DNA from: Nesterenkonia lutea
GTDB taxonomy: Bacteria; Actinomycetota; Actinomycetes; Actinomycetales; Micrococcaceae
DNA length: 64,000 bases
Direction of reading: 5' to 3'
Assembly: GCF_014873955.1 (NCBI RefSeq)
Contig: NZ_JADBED010000001.1
Location: forward strand, 1,922,001-1,986,000
The notes beneath the pieces were generated by a model, which saw nothing but the letters and a program-made list of their open reading frames with translations, did not search any database and had not been told where the DNA came from. A program made the position numbers and the translations under genes. Positions 51,222 through 59,284 of this stretch are shown piece after piece. Each line of letters starts with the position of its first letter. The first letter of the stretch is position 1.

Positions 51222-52046
51222 TCAGCCGAGGAGCTGCAGAACGCCCTGGTTCGACTGGTTGGCCTGAGCAAGCATGGCGGTGCCGGCCTGGGACAGGATG
51301 TTCGAGCGGGTGAAGTTGACCATCTCGGACGCCATGTCCACGTCGCGGATGCGGGACTCCGCAGCCGAGAGGTTCTCCCGGGACACGTTGAGCGAGTTGA
51401 TCGCCGACTCGAAACGGTTCTGCGAAGCACCGAGGTCTGCACGTGCGGTGGAGACTGCCGTGATCTGGGTATCAATGGTTCCGATGGCGGCGTTGGCACT
51501 AGCCGCATCGGTGAGGGTCAACCCCTGGACGACGCCTGCAACTGTACTCAGATTGGTCAAGTCGACCTCCAGCTGATCGTTTGCGGTTGCGCCTGCACCG
51601 ATCTGGAATGTGAGGACGTTGTCATCCGTATTCAGCAAGTCGATCCCATTGAAGTTCGTCACGTCCGCGATGCGGCCGAGCTCCTCGCCCAACGCAGTGA
51701 TCTCGGACTGGATCGCCGTACGCGAGTCAGCATTGTTTGAATCATTGCCGTACTGCACCGTGAGGTCGCGCACGCGCTGCAGGATGGAGTGCGCCTCGGT
51801 CAGGGCGCCTTCTGCGGTCTGGATGACCGAGATGCCGTCCTGAGCGTTGCGGGCTGCCACGCCGAGGCCGTTGACCTGGGAGCGCAGGCCCTCCGAGATG
51901 GCGAGGCCGGCCGCGTCGTCGGCTGCTCGGTTGATCCGCAGGCCCGAGGAGAGCTTCTCCAAGGACTTGGAGAGATCGTTCTGAGTGTTCGAGAGGTTGC
52001 GGTGAGCGTTCAGTGCCGCGATGTTGGTGTTGATCTGCATACCCAT
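51222..52046 (-). CDS. fliC: Flagellin FliC
   Basis: A short flagellin of 274 residues. The conserved N-terminal D0/D1 part (MQINTNIAALNAHRNLSNTQ, LSSGLRINRAADDAAGLAIS) and C-terminal D1/D0 part (ESRIRDVDMASEMVNFTRS, ending NQGVLQLLG) are joined by a short Asn/Thr/Asp-rich segment. Surface domains D2/D3 are essentially absent. The start at 52044-52046 (MGMQINTN) has GGAGG seven bases upstream; the frame is open to 52106 but lacks conservation there. The leader holds two candidate CsrA hairpins and a sigma-28-type promoter. Confidence 0.97.
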   Translation of the reverse strand: MGMQINTNIAALNAHRNLSNTQNDLSKSLEKLSSGLRINRAADDAAGLAISEGLRSQVNGLGVAARNAQDGISVIQTAEGALTEAHSILQRVRDLTVQYGNDSNNADSRTAIQSEITALGEELGRIADVTNFNGIDLLNTDDNVLTFQIGAGATANDQLEVDLTNLSTVAGVVQGLTLTDAASANAAIGTIDTQITAVSTARADLGASQNRFESAINSLNVSRENLSAAESRIRDVDMASEMVNFTRSNILSQAGTAMLAQANQSNQGVLQLLG

Positions 52047-52061
52047 GGTGATTCCTCCATG
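52044..52061 (-). promoter_or_regulatory. Candidate CsrA-binding hairpin over the fliC start (site 2)
   Basis: In the mRNA, CATGG and CCATG form a 5-bp stem whose 8-nt loop contains AGGA, part of the Shine-Dalgarno sequence. The second arm includes the AUG. CsrA binding here would block ribosome entry directly. Confidence 0.65.
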
Positions 52062-52085
52062 AAAGTGGGTGTGTGTCTGTGGCGG

Positions 52086-52099
52086 GTCCATCCATGGAC
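52086..52099 (-). promoter_or_regulatory. Candidate upstream CsrA-binding hairpin in the fliC leader (site 1)
   Basis: In the mRNA, GTCCA, loop TGGA, TGGAC: a 5-bp stem presenting GGA in a tetraloop, about 40 nt upstream of the start codon. It pairs with the start-codon hairpin to give a two-site arrangement as in the B. subtilis hag leader. Confidence 0.6.
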
Positions 52100-52110
52100 T
52101 CCACACACCT

Positions 52111-52139
52111 CTATCGGCACGAGCAGGAGATGCCGTTAG
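52111..52139 (-). promoter_or_regulatory. Sigma-28-type promoter of fliC
   Basis: Minus strand: CTAACGG (52139-52133), 14 bases, GCCGATAG (52118-52111), the closest match to the classical GCCGATAA element in the set. Predicted start near 52104, giving a leader of about 58 bases that contains both candidate CsrA sites. Confidence 0.8.
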
Positions 52140-52195
52140 TGAAGATCAGATTTTCTCGACCGAATGCGAGCGCGAAGATTCAGTGTCGGCGCAGG

Positions 52196-53017
52196 TCAGA
52201 ATTCCACGAGCGGGGCCGGCCGCAGGCCGCGGGCGCCCTGGAGAAGTCCGCCGAGGGTCCGCTCTCCCAGCTCCTGGAGGTACTGGTCACGACGCCGGGA
52301 GCTGGTCCTGAGCGCACCCACGTCCACCGGCCCGGAGCTGTAGTGGGTCTGCAGGCCGTCGCGCAGAAGCTTCATCGCCTCAGAGCGCTGCTGAGAGACC
52401 GCGGAGTGGGTGATTCCCAGATCGGCCGCGATGTCCTTGACGGTGGCGCCTTCAAAGAAGAGCTGGGAGACGATGAGTCGCATCCGCTCGGGCAGCGTCT
52501 CCACCGCCGTGCGAAGCATGGCCGTCTGCTCTGCGTCCACGAGTTCCTGTTCGGGACTGCGCCCCTCCGTCACCAGGTAGTCCGACATATCGGACTCCAG
52601 CGTCACCACGCTGCGCGAGGCGTCCTGCTGGGTGGCTGAGATGACCTTCTCCTCCACGCCCATCGCCTGGGCGAGCTCGCTCAGGCTGGGGGCGCGTCCC
52701 AGTGCGGCCGTGAGCGTCTCCTCGACGGTCTTCAGCTCGCGGATCTTTCTGCGGGACCCACGGCCGGCCCAGTCGGCCGAGCGCATGTCATCGGCGAAGG
52801 CACCGATGATCCGCCGGCGGGCATAGGCCCCGAAGGGCACTCCGAGTTCGGGATCGAAGGCATCGGCGGCGGTGACGAGCGCGATCGAACCGACCGAGGT
52901 GAGGTCCTCGCGGGAGAGATGCGTGGCCTTCGCGCACATCTCAGCAACCAGATAACCGACCAGCGGCAGGTTCTCCACCACCAGCGCGTTGCGCGCGTCT
53001 CGATTCACAGCAGGCAT
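52196..53017 (-). CDS. fliA: RNA polymerase sigma factor, FliA/SigD family
   Basis: A 273-residue sigma factor of the FliA/SigD/WhiG group. Region 2 appears as ENLPLVGYLVAEMCAKATHL and TAADAFDPELGVPFGAYARR, ending IIGAFADDMRSADW. Region 3 is SLSELAQAMGVEEKVIS. Region 4 is LPERMRLIVSQLFFEGATVK, then DIAADLGITHSAVSQQRSEAM. The ATG at 53015-53017 places region 2 at the usual distance; the frame stays open upstream without conservation. It lies just upstream of fliC and should read the five CTAAC/GCCGATAG-type promoters. No anti-sigma factor FlgM is seen in the window. Confidence 0.93.
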   Translation of the reverse strand: MPAVNRDARNALVVENLPLVGYLVAEMCAKATHLSREDLTSVGSIALVTAADAFDPELGVPFGAYARRRIIGAFADDMRSADWAGRGSRRKIRELKTVEETLTAALGRAPSLSELAQAMGVEEKVISATQQDASRSVVTLESDMSDYLVTEGRSPEQELVDAEQTAMLRTAVETLPERMRLIVSQLFFEGATVKDIAADLGITHSAVSQQRSEAMKLLRDGLQTHYSSGPVDVGALRTSSRRRDQYLQELGERTLGGLLQGARGLRPAPLVEF

Positions 53018-53216
53018 CCCCTCAAGAACTCGATCGACCGCACCCCCATGCGGCGAAGAAACCTGTACCTGAACGTCCGTCTGGATGCCCCGTGAACATA
53101 AGCTTAGTTTCTCCTGGGAACAGATAGTAGCTGACTGACCGTTACCAGTCCATGACCTGAATGTGACCTGATTGCAAACATTGCCGGGCGTGCGGTCAAG
53201 AATCTTCGTCCACGGG
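53018..53216. promoter_or_regulatory. Divergent regulatory region between the sigma factor gene and flgN
   Basis: This stretch holds no gene. On the minus strand TGGACT (53152-53147), 17 bases and TACTAT (53129-53124) form a fair housekeeping promoter for the sigma factor gene, with a leader of about 100 bases. A partial -35-like GTAACGG (53145-53139) also occurs there but has no matching flagellar -10, so sigma-28 autoactivation is not supported. Confidence 0.4.
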
Positions 53217-53244
53217 CTAACCTGCGCCCAGGCGCCGCCGATAG
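53217..53244 (+). promoter_or_regulatory. Sigma-28-type promoter of flgN-flgK-flgL-fliW
   Basis: Plus strand: CTAACCT (53217-53223), 13 bases, GCCGATAG (53237-53244). The predicted start near 53251 leaves a leader of about 75 bases. It is the only member of the set on the plus strand, matching the reversed direction of this late operon. Confidence 0.8.
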
Positions 53245-53325
53245 ACTCTGTTGACGGGCTGCCGAGCACCCGGCCCGGTAAGCACCGCCGGTCACTCGTC
53301 ACACATCGAAACCGGGGGATCCGAC

Positions 53326-53790
53326 ATGTCTGTCAACGCGCTCTCAACACGGCTATGGCGTGAACGTGAGCTGCTTGATCTCCTGCAGTTCAAACTCGAG
53401 GAGCAGCAGCTGCTCCTCGTCTCCGGGAAGTCCCGGTGGGTCGGTCACGCGGCGCGGGAGATCGAGACGGTATTGGAGAAGCTGCGTGAGGCCTCTCTGA
53501 GCCGAGCGGTGGCATCCTCCTGGGTCGCTGCGGAGCTGGGCATGCCGGAGGATGTGACGCTGGCCCAGCTGGCTGCCGCAGTCAACGAACCCGCCTGGCG
53601 CGAGGTGCTGAACCAGCACCTGCAGGCTCTGCGCACCTCCGCCTCAAGCATCACGGCACTGCGCGACACCAACTCCACCTACCTGCGTTCAGCTCAGCGC
53701 GCGGCGCAGGAGTCCCTCGCCGCGCTGGATTCGGAACCCTCCGGATCCGCCGAGGACAACGGTCCACGGCTTCTCGACACCAAGCTCTGA
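53326..53790 (+). CDS. flgN: Flagellar hook-associated chaperone FlgN
   Basis: A 154-residue helical protein of the FlgN family: LWRERELLDLLQFKLEEQQL and SGKSRWVGHAAREIETVLEK match actinobacterial FlgN. FlgN escorts FlgK and FlgL to the export gate. The ATG at 53326 follows GGGGG with seven bases of spacing; the frame is open to 53251 but that part lies at the predicted transcription start. flgK follows 64 bp downstream. Confidence 0.85.
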   Translation: MSVNALSTRLWRERELLDLLQFKLEEQQLLLVSGKSRWVGHAAREIETVLEKLREASLSRAVASSWVAAELGMPEDVTLAQLAAAVNEPAWREVLNQHLQALRTSASSITALRDTNSTYLRSAQRAAQESLAALDSEPSGSAEDNGPRLLDTKL

Positions 53791-53854
53791 GCGGCGCCGC
53801 ATCCCTCCCCGCAGCGCCCATCAGGCAGAGACACTACGAGACTAAGGACACCGC

Positions 53855-55282
53855 GTGAGCACCTTCAGCGGATTGAACACCGCATGGACGGGAATGACCG
53901 CCGCCCGCCGCTCCATGGAGACGGCAGGGCAGAACATCGCCAATGTGGGCGTGGACGGCTACACCCGCCAGCGCGTCGAGACCGCCTCTGTGGGCGCCGT
54001 CTCCTCCGTCGGGCGCCTCTCTGGCCCGGTCACCTCGGGGCAGGGGGTCACGCTCACCGGCATCGCTCGACTGGCAGATGCTCAGCTCGACGCCCGCGTG
54101 CGAGGCACCGCGGGCATCAGCGGGCAGGCCGAAGTCATCTCTGCCGGTCTGGAATCCTTGGAATCGAGCTTCCGTGAACCAGGCCCCAACGGACTCTCCG
54201 CGCTGCTGAGCGATTTCTGGTCCGGATGGGACGATGTCGCCAATCAGCCGGGCGAGCAGGCACCCGCCGCCGTCGTGATCGCCCGTGGGAAGGCTGTGGC
54301 GGATCACCTCGGACAGCTGCACGGGGAACTCACCGATCAGTGGAGCGCCCAGCATCGGGGACTGAGCTCCGAGGTGACTGAGGTCAATGCCACGGCCGAG
54401 CGCGTCGCGGCCCTGAACGGTCAGATTCGATCCGCCACAGCCGCGGGCGGCAACGCCAACGAGCTCATCGATCAGCGCACACAGCTCACCACCCGGCTCG
54501 CAGGGCTGACCGGGGCCACTGTGCGCACCCAGACAGACGGCACCGCCGAGGTGCTCATCGGCGGCACTCCACTGGTGGCTGGGACCACCGCCCGCTCGAT
54601 GGAGCTCTCCGGGGGCTCCCGATCGCAGGACCAGGAGGCACCCCGGCTTGCATGGTCCCACCGTGCGCCCGGAGACCCCTCCAGCACCGTCGATGTCCAG
54701 TCCGGTGTGCTCTCAGGACGGCTCGCCATGCTCGCTACGGCAGAGACCGACGGCACGGGCGGTCCCTTGGCGGAGACTCTGCAGGCTCTCGACGCTCTGG
54801 CCACGGACCTGGCGACGCGGGTCAACAGCGTTCAGGCCGAGGGCCGCACCACGGCAGGTGATTCAGGGGAGCCCTTCTTCGCGATCGATCCCACACGGCC
54901 GGCTGCCAGCCTTCGCGTGCTAGCGACCGGAGCCGAGGACCTCGCCGCTTCAGCTGAGGGTGCGGGGGCTCTCGACGGTTCCAACGCGGCACGTCTGGCA
55001 TCCTTCGGGGAACTCGCCGACGGTCCCGATGCGCTGTGGTCACAGCTGGTCATCTCCACCGGCACCGCTGTGCGGAATGGCGCCCAGGAAGCGGTCAACG
55101 CCTCCCTGGCGCTCGTCTCGGCGCTTCAGCAGCAACAGTCTCAGGCTGGGGTGTCCCTGGACGAGGAGAACCTGGCGCTGGTGACCCATCAGCATGCCTA
55201 CCAGGGTGCGGCCCGGGTCCTCACCGCCGTGGACGAGATGCTTGACACCCTGATCAACCGCACCGGCCTGGTCGGACGCTAG
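53855..55282 (+). CDS. flgK: Flagellar hook-associated protein FlgK
   Basis: A 475-residue hook-filament junction protein. The N-terminus STFSGLNTAWTGMTAARRSM and ETAGQNIANVGVDGYTRQRV is diagnostic. The C-terminus has VSLDEENLALVTHQHAYQGA and VLTAVDEMLDTLINRTGLVG. The start is GTG with AAGGA nine bases upstream. flgL follows after 13 bp. Confidence 0.96.
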   Translation: MSTFSGLNTAWTGMTAARRSMETAGQNIANVGVDGYTRQRVETASVGAVSSVGRLSGPVTSGQGVTLTGIARLADAQLDARVRGTAGISGQAEVISAGLESLESSFREPGPNGLSALLSDFWSGWDDVANQPGEQAPAAVVIARGKAVADHLGQLHGELTDQWSAQHRGLSSEVTEVNATAERVAALNGQIRSATAAGGNANELIDQRTQLTTRLAGLTGATVRTQTDGTAEVLIGGTPLVAGTTARSMELSGGSRSQDQEAPRLAWSHRAPGDPSSTVDVQSGVLSGRLAMLATAETDGTGGPLAETLQALDALATDLATRVNSVQAEGRTTAGDSGEPFFAIDPTRPAASLRVLATGAEDLAASAEGAGALDGSNAARLASFGELADGPDALWSQLVISTGTAVRNGAQEAVNASLALVSALQQQQSQAGVSLDEENLALVTHQHAYQGAARVLTAVDEMLDTLINRTGLVGR

Positions 55283-55295
55283 AGAGGCTGAACCC

Positions 55296-56183
55296 ATGTC
55301 CATCTCACGAGTCACCCACGGCTCCACTGTGGCCAACGCCCAGCGGAACCTGCAGACGGCCATGCACCGGCTGGCCACCGTCCAGGACAAGGCCGCAACC
55401 CTCAAGGAGATCTCGCGGCCCAGCGACGATCCGGGTGCCGCGGCTGAGGCCATGGCCGTGCGAGGAGAGCAGCGCGCGGCCGAGCAGCACAGCCGCAATG
55501 TGGACAACGCCAGTGGTTGGCTGACCACGGCTGACTCGGCATTGAGCACCGCCACCAATCTGCTGCATCAGGTCCGTGACGTGGTGATGTCCGGCGCGAA
55601 CCACGGGGCCCTGCCCCAGGCGGCACGTGAGGCCCTGGCCGTGCAGCTGGACAACCTCCACGGGGAACTTCTCAACGCTGCGAACTCGCAATACATGGGG
55701 CGCAGCGTCTTCGCCGGCACCTCGGACGCCGCAGCGGCCTTCGAGGCCGACGGCGCCTTCAACGGAGTGGAGAACTCGACGGTGAACCGCCGAGTCGGCG
55801 CAAACACCTCTGTCCGAGTCGATGCCGACGGCGCGGCGGCCTTTGGTGAGGGACCCACCAGCGTCTTCGCACTGGTGACGAGCCTCGCCGAGGACCTGCG
55901 CGCCGGAGCCTCGGTCGGTCCCCGACTGGCCGAGGTGGATGCGCGGCTCAACGACGTCCTGGCCACACAGGCCACCATCGGCGCAGCTCATGCCTCAGTG
56001 CTCAAGGCCGAGAACGCCCTGGCGGATCAGAAGGTGACCCTGGAGGCGCGGCGCTCGGGCCTCGAGGACGCTGACCTCGCACAGGTCGCACTCGATCTGC
56101 AGACCCAGGAGCTGGCCTACCGTGCAGCACTGGCATCCTCGGCGAAGGTCATCCAGCCCTCACTGATGGACTACCTGCGATGA
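55296..56183 (+). CDS. flgL: Flagellar hook-associated protein FlgL
   Basis: A 295-residue, flagellin-like junction protein. It has SISRVTHGSTVANAQRNLQT, then KEISRPSDDPGAAAEAMAV at the N-terminus and DLQTQELAYRAALASSAKVI at the C-terminus. The stop overlaps the fliW start (ATGA, 56180-56183). Confidence 0.95.
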   Translation: MSISRVTHGSTVANAQRNLQTAMHRLATVQDKAATLKEISRPSDDPGAAAEAMAVRGEQRAAEQHSRNVDNASGWLTTADSALSTATNLLHQVRDVVMSGANHGALPQAAREALAVQLDNLHGELLNAANSQYMGRSVFAGTSDAAAAFEADGAFNGVENSTVNRRVGANTSVRVDADGAAAFGEGPTSVFALVTSLAEDLRAGASVGPRLAEVDARLNDVLATQATIGAAHASVLKAENALADQKVTLEARRSGLEDADLAQVALDLQTQELAYRAALASSAKVIQPSLMDYLR

Positions 56184-56563
56184 GCAGCGTGCACTTCCCC
56201 GCCTCGCTGCCGGGACTCGAGCCGCTTCAAGACTTCACCCTGGCACAGGTCGAGGGGTCCACGGGACTGTACAGTCTGGACTCCGCCGAGCTGCCCGAGG
56301 TGCGGCTGTTCCTGCTCGACCCCGCGATCCACCTGCCGGAGTATTCGCCGCGCACCACGGGTCAGCTGGGCGCCCTCGGTGACCCGGCTGCGGAAGACGT
56401 CCGGGTGCTCGTCATCGTCAATACCTCCGACGGCGCCCCTCATGTCAATCTGTTGGCCCCGGTGCTGCTGGATGTGGCCAGCTCCCGCGGCGCCCAGGTG
56501 ATCCTCGAGGGCCAGGATCTGCCGGTGCGCGCGGCGCTGCCTCAGCCGGCCGCCACGAGGTGA
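56180..56563 (+). CDS. fliW: Flagellar assembly factor FliW (CsrA antagonist)
   Basis: A 127-residue FliW: FPASLPGLEPLQDFTLAQVE, the LYSLDSAELPEVRLFLLDP core and VLVIVNTSDGAPHVNLLAPV are typical. FliW binds both flagellin and CsrA; when flagellin is exported, freed FliW sequesters CsrA and relieves repression of flagellin mRNA. It is the last gene of flgN-flgK-flgL-fliW; csrA itself is 35 kb away at the other end of the regulon. Its end overlaps the convergent flavin reductase gene by 22 bp. Confidence 0.93.
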   Translation: MSSVHFPASLPGLEPLQDFTLAQVEGSTGLYSLDSAELPEVRLFLLDPAIHLPEYSPRTTGQLGALGDPAAEDVRVLVIVNTSDGAPHVNLLAPVLLDVASSRGAQVILEGQDLPVRAALPQPAATR

Positions 56564-57090
56564 TGGAAGCCCCTCGACCGGTAGACCAGCGGAGAAGCCG
56601 CTGAGTCCACCTGCGCCCCGAGGACCTTCAGCAGCACCACATGATGGTCTCCGGCCGGGGTCTCACTGATCACCTCACACTCCAGATGCAGCGGGGAGTC
56701 CGCCAGCAGCACGGCACCGGCGCCGGTGACGCTGTAGTTCAGCGTCTCGAAGCGGTCCCTGGTCCTGGAGGCGAGCTGGTGGCATGTCTGCTGCTGGTCG
56801 TGCCCCAGCACTGAGACTCCAAGGATCGGTGCACGTCGAAGGGTCTGCCAGGTGCGTGAAGAGCTCTGCGCCGAAAAGACGGCCATGGGCGGGTCGAAGG
56901 AGATCCCAGCGGCGAAGGACGTCACCACGAATCCCACCGGACCCTCCACCGTCTGTGCGCACAGCGCCGCGATGGCGGATGGGTAGGAGGCGAAGATGTC
57001 CTCCGCCCGCAGCTCGGCAGATGTGGACTGCGAGCCGGAGCTCGATGGCGGTGCCGAGCCCAGGCGCCTGAGGCTGCCGAAGCTGGCCAT
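56542..57090 (-). CDS. Flavin reductase-like (DIM6/NTAB) protein
   Basis: A 182-residue protein with the FMN-binding split-barrel of NADH:flavin reductases: YPSAIAALCAQTVEGPVGFV, VTSFAAGISFDPPMAVFSAQ and FETLNYSVTGAGAVLLADSP. It would supply reduced FMN to the flavin-dependent monooxygenase encoded at 59778-61172. The ATG at 57088-57090 shares its first base with the stop of the upstream GMC gene, so it is the last gene of the catabolic operon. Confidence 0.88.
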   Translation of the reverse strand: MASFGSLRRLGSAPPSSSGSQSTSAELRAEDIFASYPSAIAALCAQTVEGPVGFVVTSFAAGISFDPPMAVFSAQSSSRTWQTLRRAPILGVSVLGHDQQQTCHQLASRTRDRFETLNYSVTGAGAVLLADSPLHLECEVISETPAGDHHVVLLKVLGAQVDSAASPLVYRSRGFHHLVAAG

Positions 57091-58673
57091 CAGCGAGCCA
57101 GTTCTTCGTGGATGAGGACGGCCGCCCGTTCCGCCACCGCTATCACCGGTGCCTGAATGTTGCAGGTCGGAATCACCGGAATGACCGAGGCGTCGGCCAC
57201 CCAAAGGCGCTCTGTTCCATGCACCATCAGACGCGGATCCACGACTGCCATGGCGTCGGTTCCCATCTTGGCGCTTCCACAGCAGTGGAAGAACGTGTCG
57301 CAGGAGAGCCGGACGAACTGCTCGGCCTCTCGGCGGGAGAGCCGCTGGGAGGGAGAGACCGGTCCTTCGATCAGCTGGCGGTACCCCTGGGTCTGAGCAA
57401 GCTCGAGCACAGTGTCGATCCCTTCGATGAGAGCCGTCATATCAGCAGGCTCTGCCAGATAATTCGGCTGGATCTCCAAATCGCCTCCGGCCGAGAGGAG
57501 TCTCAGCTGACCGATGCTCTGGCTTCGCATGAGTCCTGGAGAGATGGCGCAGATCCTCTCGTCGGCGTGCTCCACGCCGTAGCGTGAGGCGACGCCGGGT
57601 CCGGCATGCACGCCCTGGACCACGAAGGCATGCAGATCGGGGCGGTGGTCTGCCACGGAGGAGCGCCAGTTCAGCATCGCCCCGCCTCCGTTGTCGCGCA
57701 ACGGCCCGCGCGGTTCTCTGAGTCGGAAGTTCATCCCCATCAGCAGAGGATGATCCTGAAAGTTCTCACCCACCCCGGGCAGGTCCAGCAGCGGCGTCGT
57801 CCCGACGGCGGCGAGCTGGTCTGCGGGTCCGATCCCCGACCGCATGAGCAGCCGCGGGGTGCCCAGCGCTCCCAGCGTCAGCACGACCCCGCGGGAGGCG
57901 CGCAGGGTGCGGCGGGACCCGTCGTGGTGGACCACCAGGCCGGTGCACCGCCCGGACTCGAACGTCAGCTCAGTGACCTCGGCGTCGGTGTGCACAGTCA
58001 GGTTCGGCCAGGCGGCAGCTGGTCGCAGATATCCCCGTGCGGCGCTCCAGCGCTGGAGCGTTCCGTCCTGCGTGGTCGCGTTGAAATTCGCCAGGCAGGC
58101 GCCTTCATTGCTGATGCCGTTGGCGTCCCCAATGACGGGGAGTCCGAGCTCTTCAGCTCCGCTGAGCAGTGATTCGGCCACCGGGTGAGGGTCGGGAGAG
58201 ACCTCGATCCTCATGGGACCGCCGGCTCCCCTGGTGTCGGACTCGCCTCCCATCCAGTCTTCCGAACGCTTGAAGTAGGGCAGCAGGGACCCGTAGTTCC
58301 AGCCGGTGGCCCCTGCAGCCTCCCATGCGTCGTAGTCGTCAGGGTGACCGCGGTACCAGAGCATGGCGTTGATGGAGGAGGAGCCTCCCACCACTCGTCC
58401 GCGCGGGATGGGGATGCTCCGTCCCCCCACGGACTCACTGGGCGCGTAGACCTCCTGCCAGTCGAGCGGGCCGCCCAGCTGCGTGGCCCAGTCCCGCGCC
58501 TCACGCACCTCGGCGAGGTGCTCCTCCGGCCCGCCTGCTTCGATAAGCAGCACCGAGAGCTCCCGGTCTTCAGCCAGACGTCGGGCGAGCACGCATCCAG
58601 CTGAACCGGCTCCAGCGATGATGATGTCGTATTCAGCGTGTACAGCGCCCGATGAGGCTGGGGGCTGGCTCAT
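57090..58673 (-). CDS. GMC-family FAD-dependent oxidoreductase (choline dehydrogenase-like)
   Basis: A 527-residue alcohol dehydrogenase/oxidase. The FAD motif IIIAGAGSAGCVLARRL is near residue 15, and GMC signature 1 appears as GRVVGGSSSINAMLWYRGHP near 92. Signature 2 is seen in LTLGALGTPRLLMRSGIGPA near 265. The active-site His lies in FFHCCGSAKMG and the Asn in CNIQAPVIAVAE near the C-terminus. Such enzymes oxidise a primary or secondary alcohol to aldehyde or ketone. It is coupled by one-base overlaps to both neighbours; the substrate is not known. Confidence 0.92.
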   Translation of the reverse strand: MSQPPASSGAVHAEYDIIIAGAGSAGCVLARRLAEDRELSVLLIEAGGPEEHLAEVREARDWATQLGGPLDWQEVYAPSESVGGRSIPIPRGRVVGGSSSINAMLWYRGHPDDYDAWEAAGATGWNYGSLLPYFKRSEDWMGGESDTRGAGGPMRIEVSPDPHPVAESLLSGAEELGLPVIGDANGISNEGACLANFNATTQDGTLQRWSAARGYLRPAAAWPNLTVHTDAEVTELTFESGRCTGLVVHHDGSRRTLRASRGVVLTLGALGTPRLLMRSGIGPADQLAAVGTTPLLDLPGVGENFQDHPLLMGMNFRLREPRGPLRDNGGGAMLNWRSSVADHRPDLHAFVVQGVHAGPGVASRYGVEHADERICAISPGLMRSQSIGQLRLLSAGGDLEIQPNYLAEPADMTALIEGIDTVLELAQTQGYRQLIEGPVSPSQRLSRREAEQFVRLSCDTFFHCCGSAKMGTDAMAVVDPRLMVHGTERLWVADASVIPVIPTCNIQAPVIAVAERAAVLIHEELAR

Positions 58674-59284
58674 CAGTTGTGCTCACTGGGGCCCATGATG
58701 CTGATGCCCTCGGTCTTCTCCACATGGCGGACGAAGGTGTACTTGTCCTCCCTGCCGTCGGAGTGCTTGCGGCTGATGCCCGGCTGGAGGATCCCATCAG
58801 TCTTCGCGACGACGACGTAGGGCTCCCGAGCGGCCAGTCCTGCACGGCAGTGGCGTTCAAAGTCTTCGAGATCGTCGACGACGAAGGCCTTCTCGATCCC
58901 ACATCCTCGGGCGATCTCCGCGAGGTTCACCCTCCCGGAGGCAGTGTGCGTCTTGGGCCCACCGATGGACTGGTAGCTCTCGTTGTCCCAGACCACCACG
59001 AAGAGGTTCTCCGGGCTTTCGTTGCCCAAAGTGGCAAGGATGCCCAGGTTGAAGAGCAGCCCACCATCGGTGTCCAAAGACACGATCCGACGGTGGGGCA
59101 GTCCGATGGCCAGGCCCAGCGCCTCCCCGGTGACACAGCCCAGCTGCTGCTGGAAGAGGGACCCTTCACGCATATGCGGTGCTGCGTTGTACCACTCGTC
59201 CACCGCTCCGCCCAGGGAGAGGATGACCAGTTCCTCGGCAAGCTGCGCCCCGAGCCGTTCCATGCATTCGTATCGCTTCATCAT
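58673..59284 (-). CDS. Thiamine-diphosphate decarboxylase, beta subunit (sulfopyruvate/phosphonopyruvate decarboxylase type)
   Basis: A 203-residue chain with the TPP pyrophosphate-binding domain: FQQQLGCVTGEALGLAIGLP, LDTDGGLLFNLGILATLG and VVWDNESYQSIGGPKTHTA, an atypical form of the GDG...N motif used by ComE and phosphonopyruvate decarboxylases. Together with the alpha chain it would decarboxylate a 2-oxo acid bearing an oxidised beta substituent, such as sulfopyruvate. The reading starts MMKRYECME and overlaps the alpha chain stop (59281-59284). The substrate is inferred from family only. Confidence 0.85.
   Translation of the reverse strand: MMKRYECMERLGAQLAEELVILSLGGAVDEWYNAAPHMREGSLFQQQLGCVTGEALGLAIGLPHRRIVSLDTDGGLLFNLGILATLGNESPENLFVVVWDNESYQSIGGPKTHTASGRVNLAEIARGCGIEKAFVVDDLEDFERHCRAGLAAREPYVVVAKTDGILQPGISRKHSDGREDKYTFVRHVEKTEGISIMGPSEHN

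Noticed and set aside
53124..53145. Sigma-28 autoregulation of the sigma factor gene
   Set aside because: GTAACGG resembles the -35, but the base pattern at the -10 position does not; a housekeeping promoter fits better.
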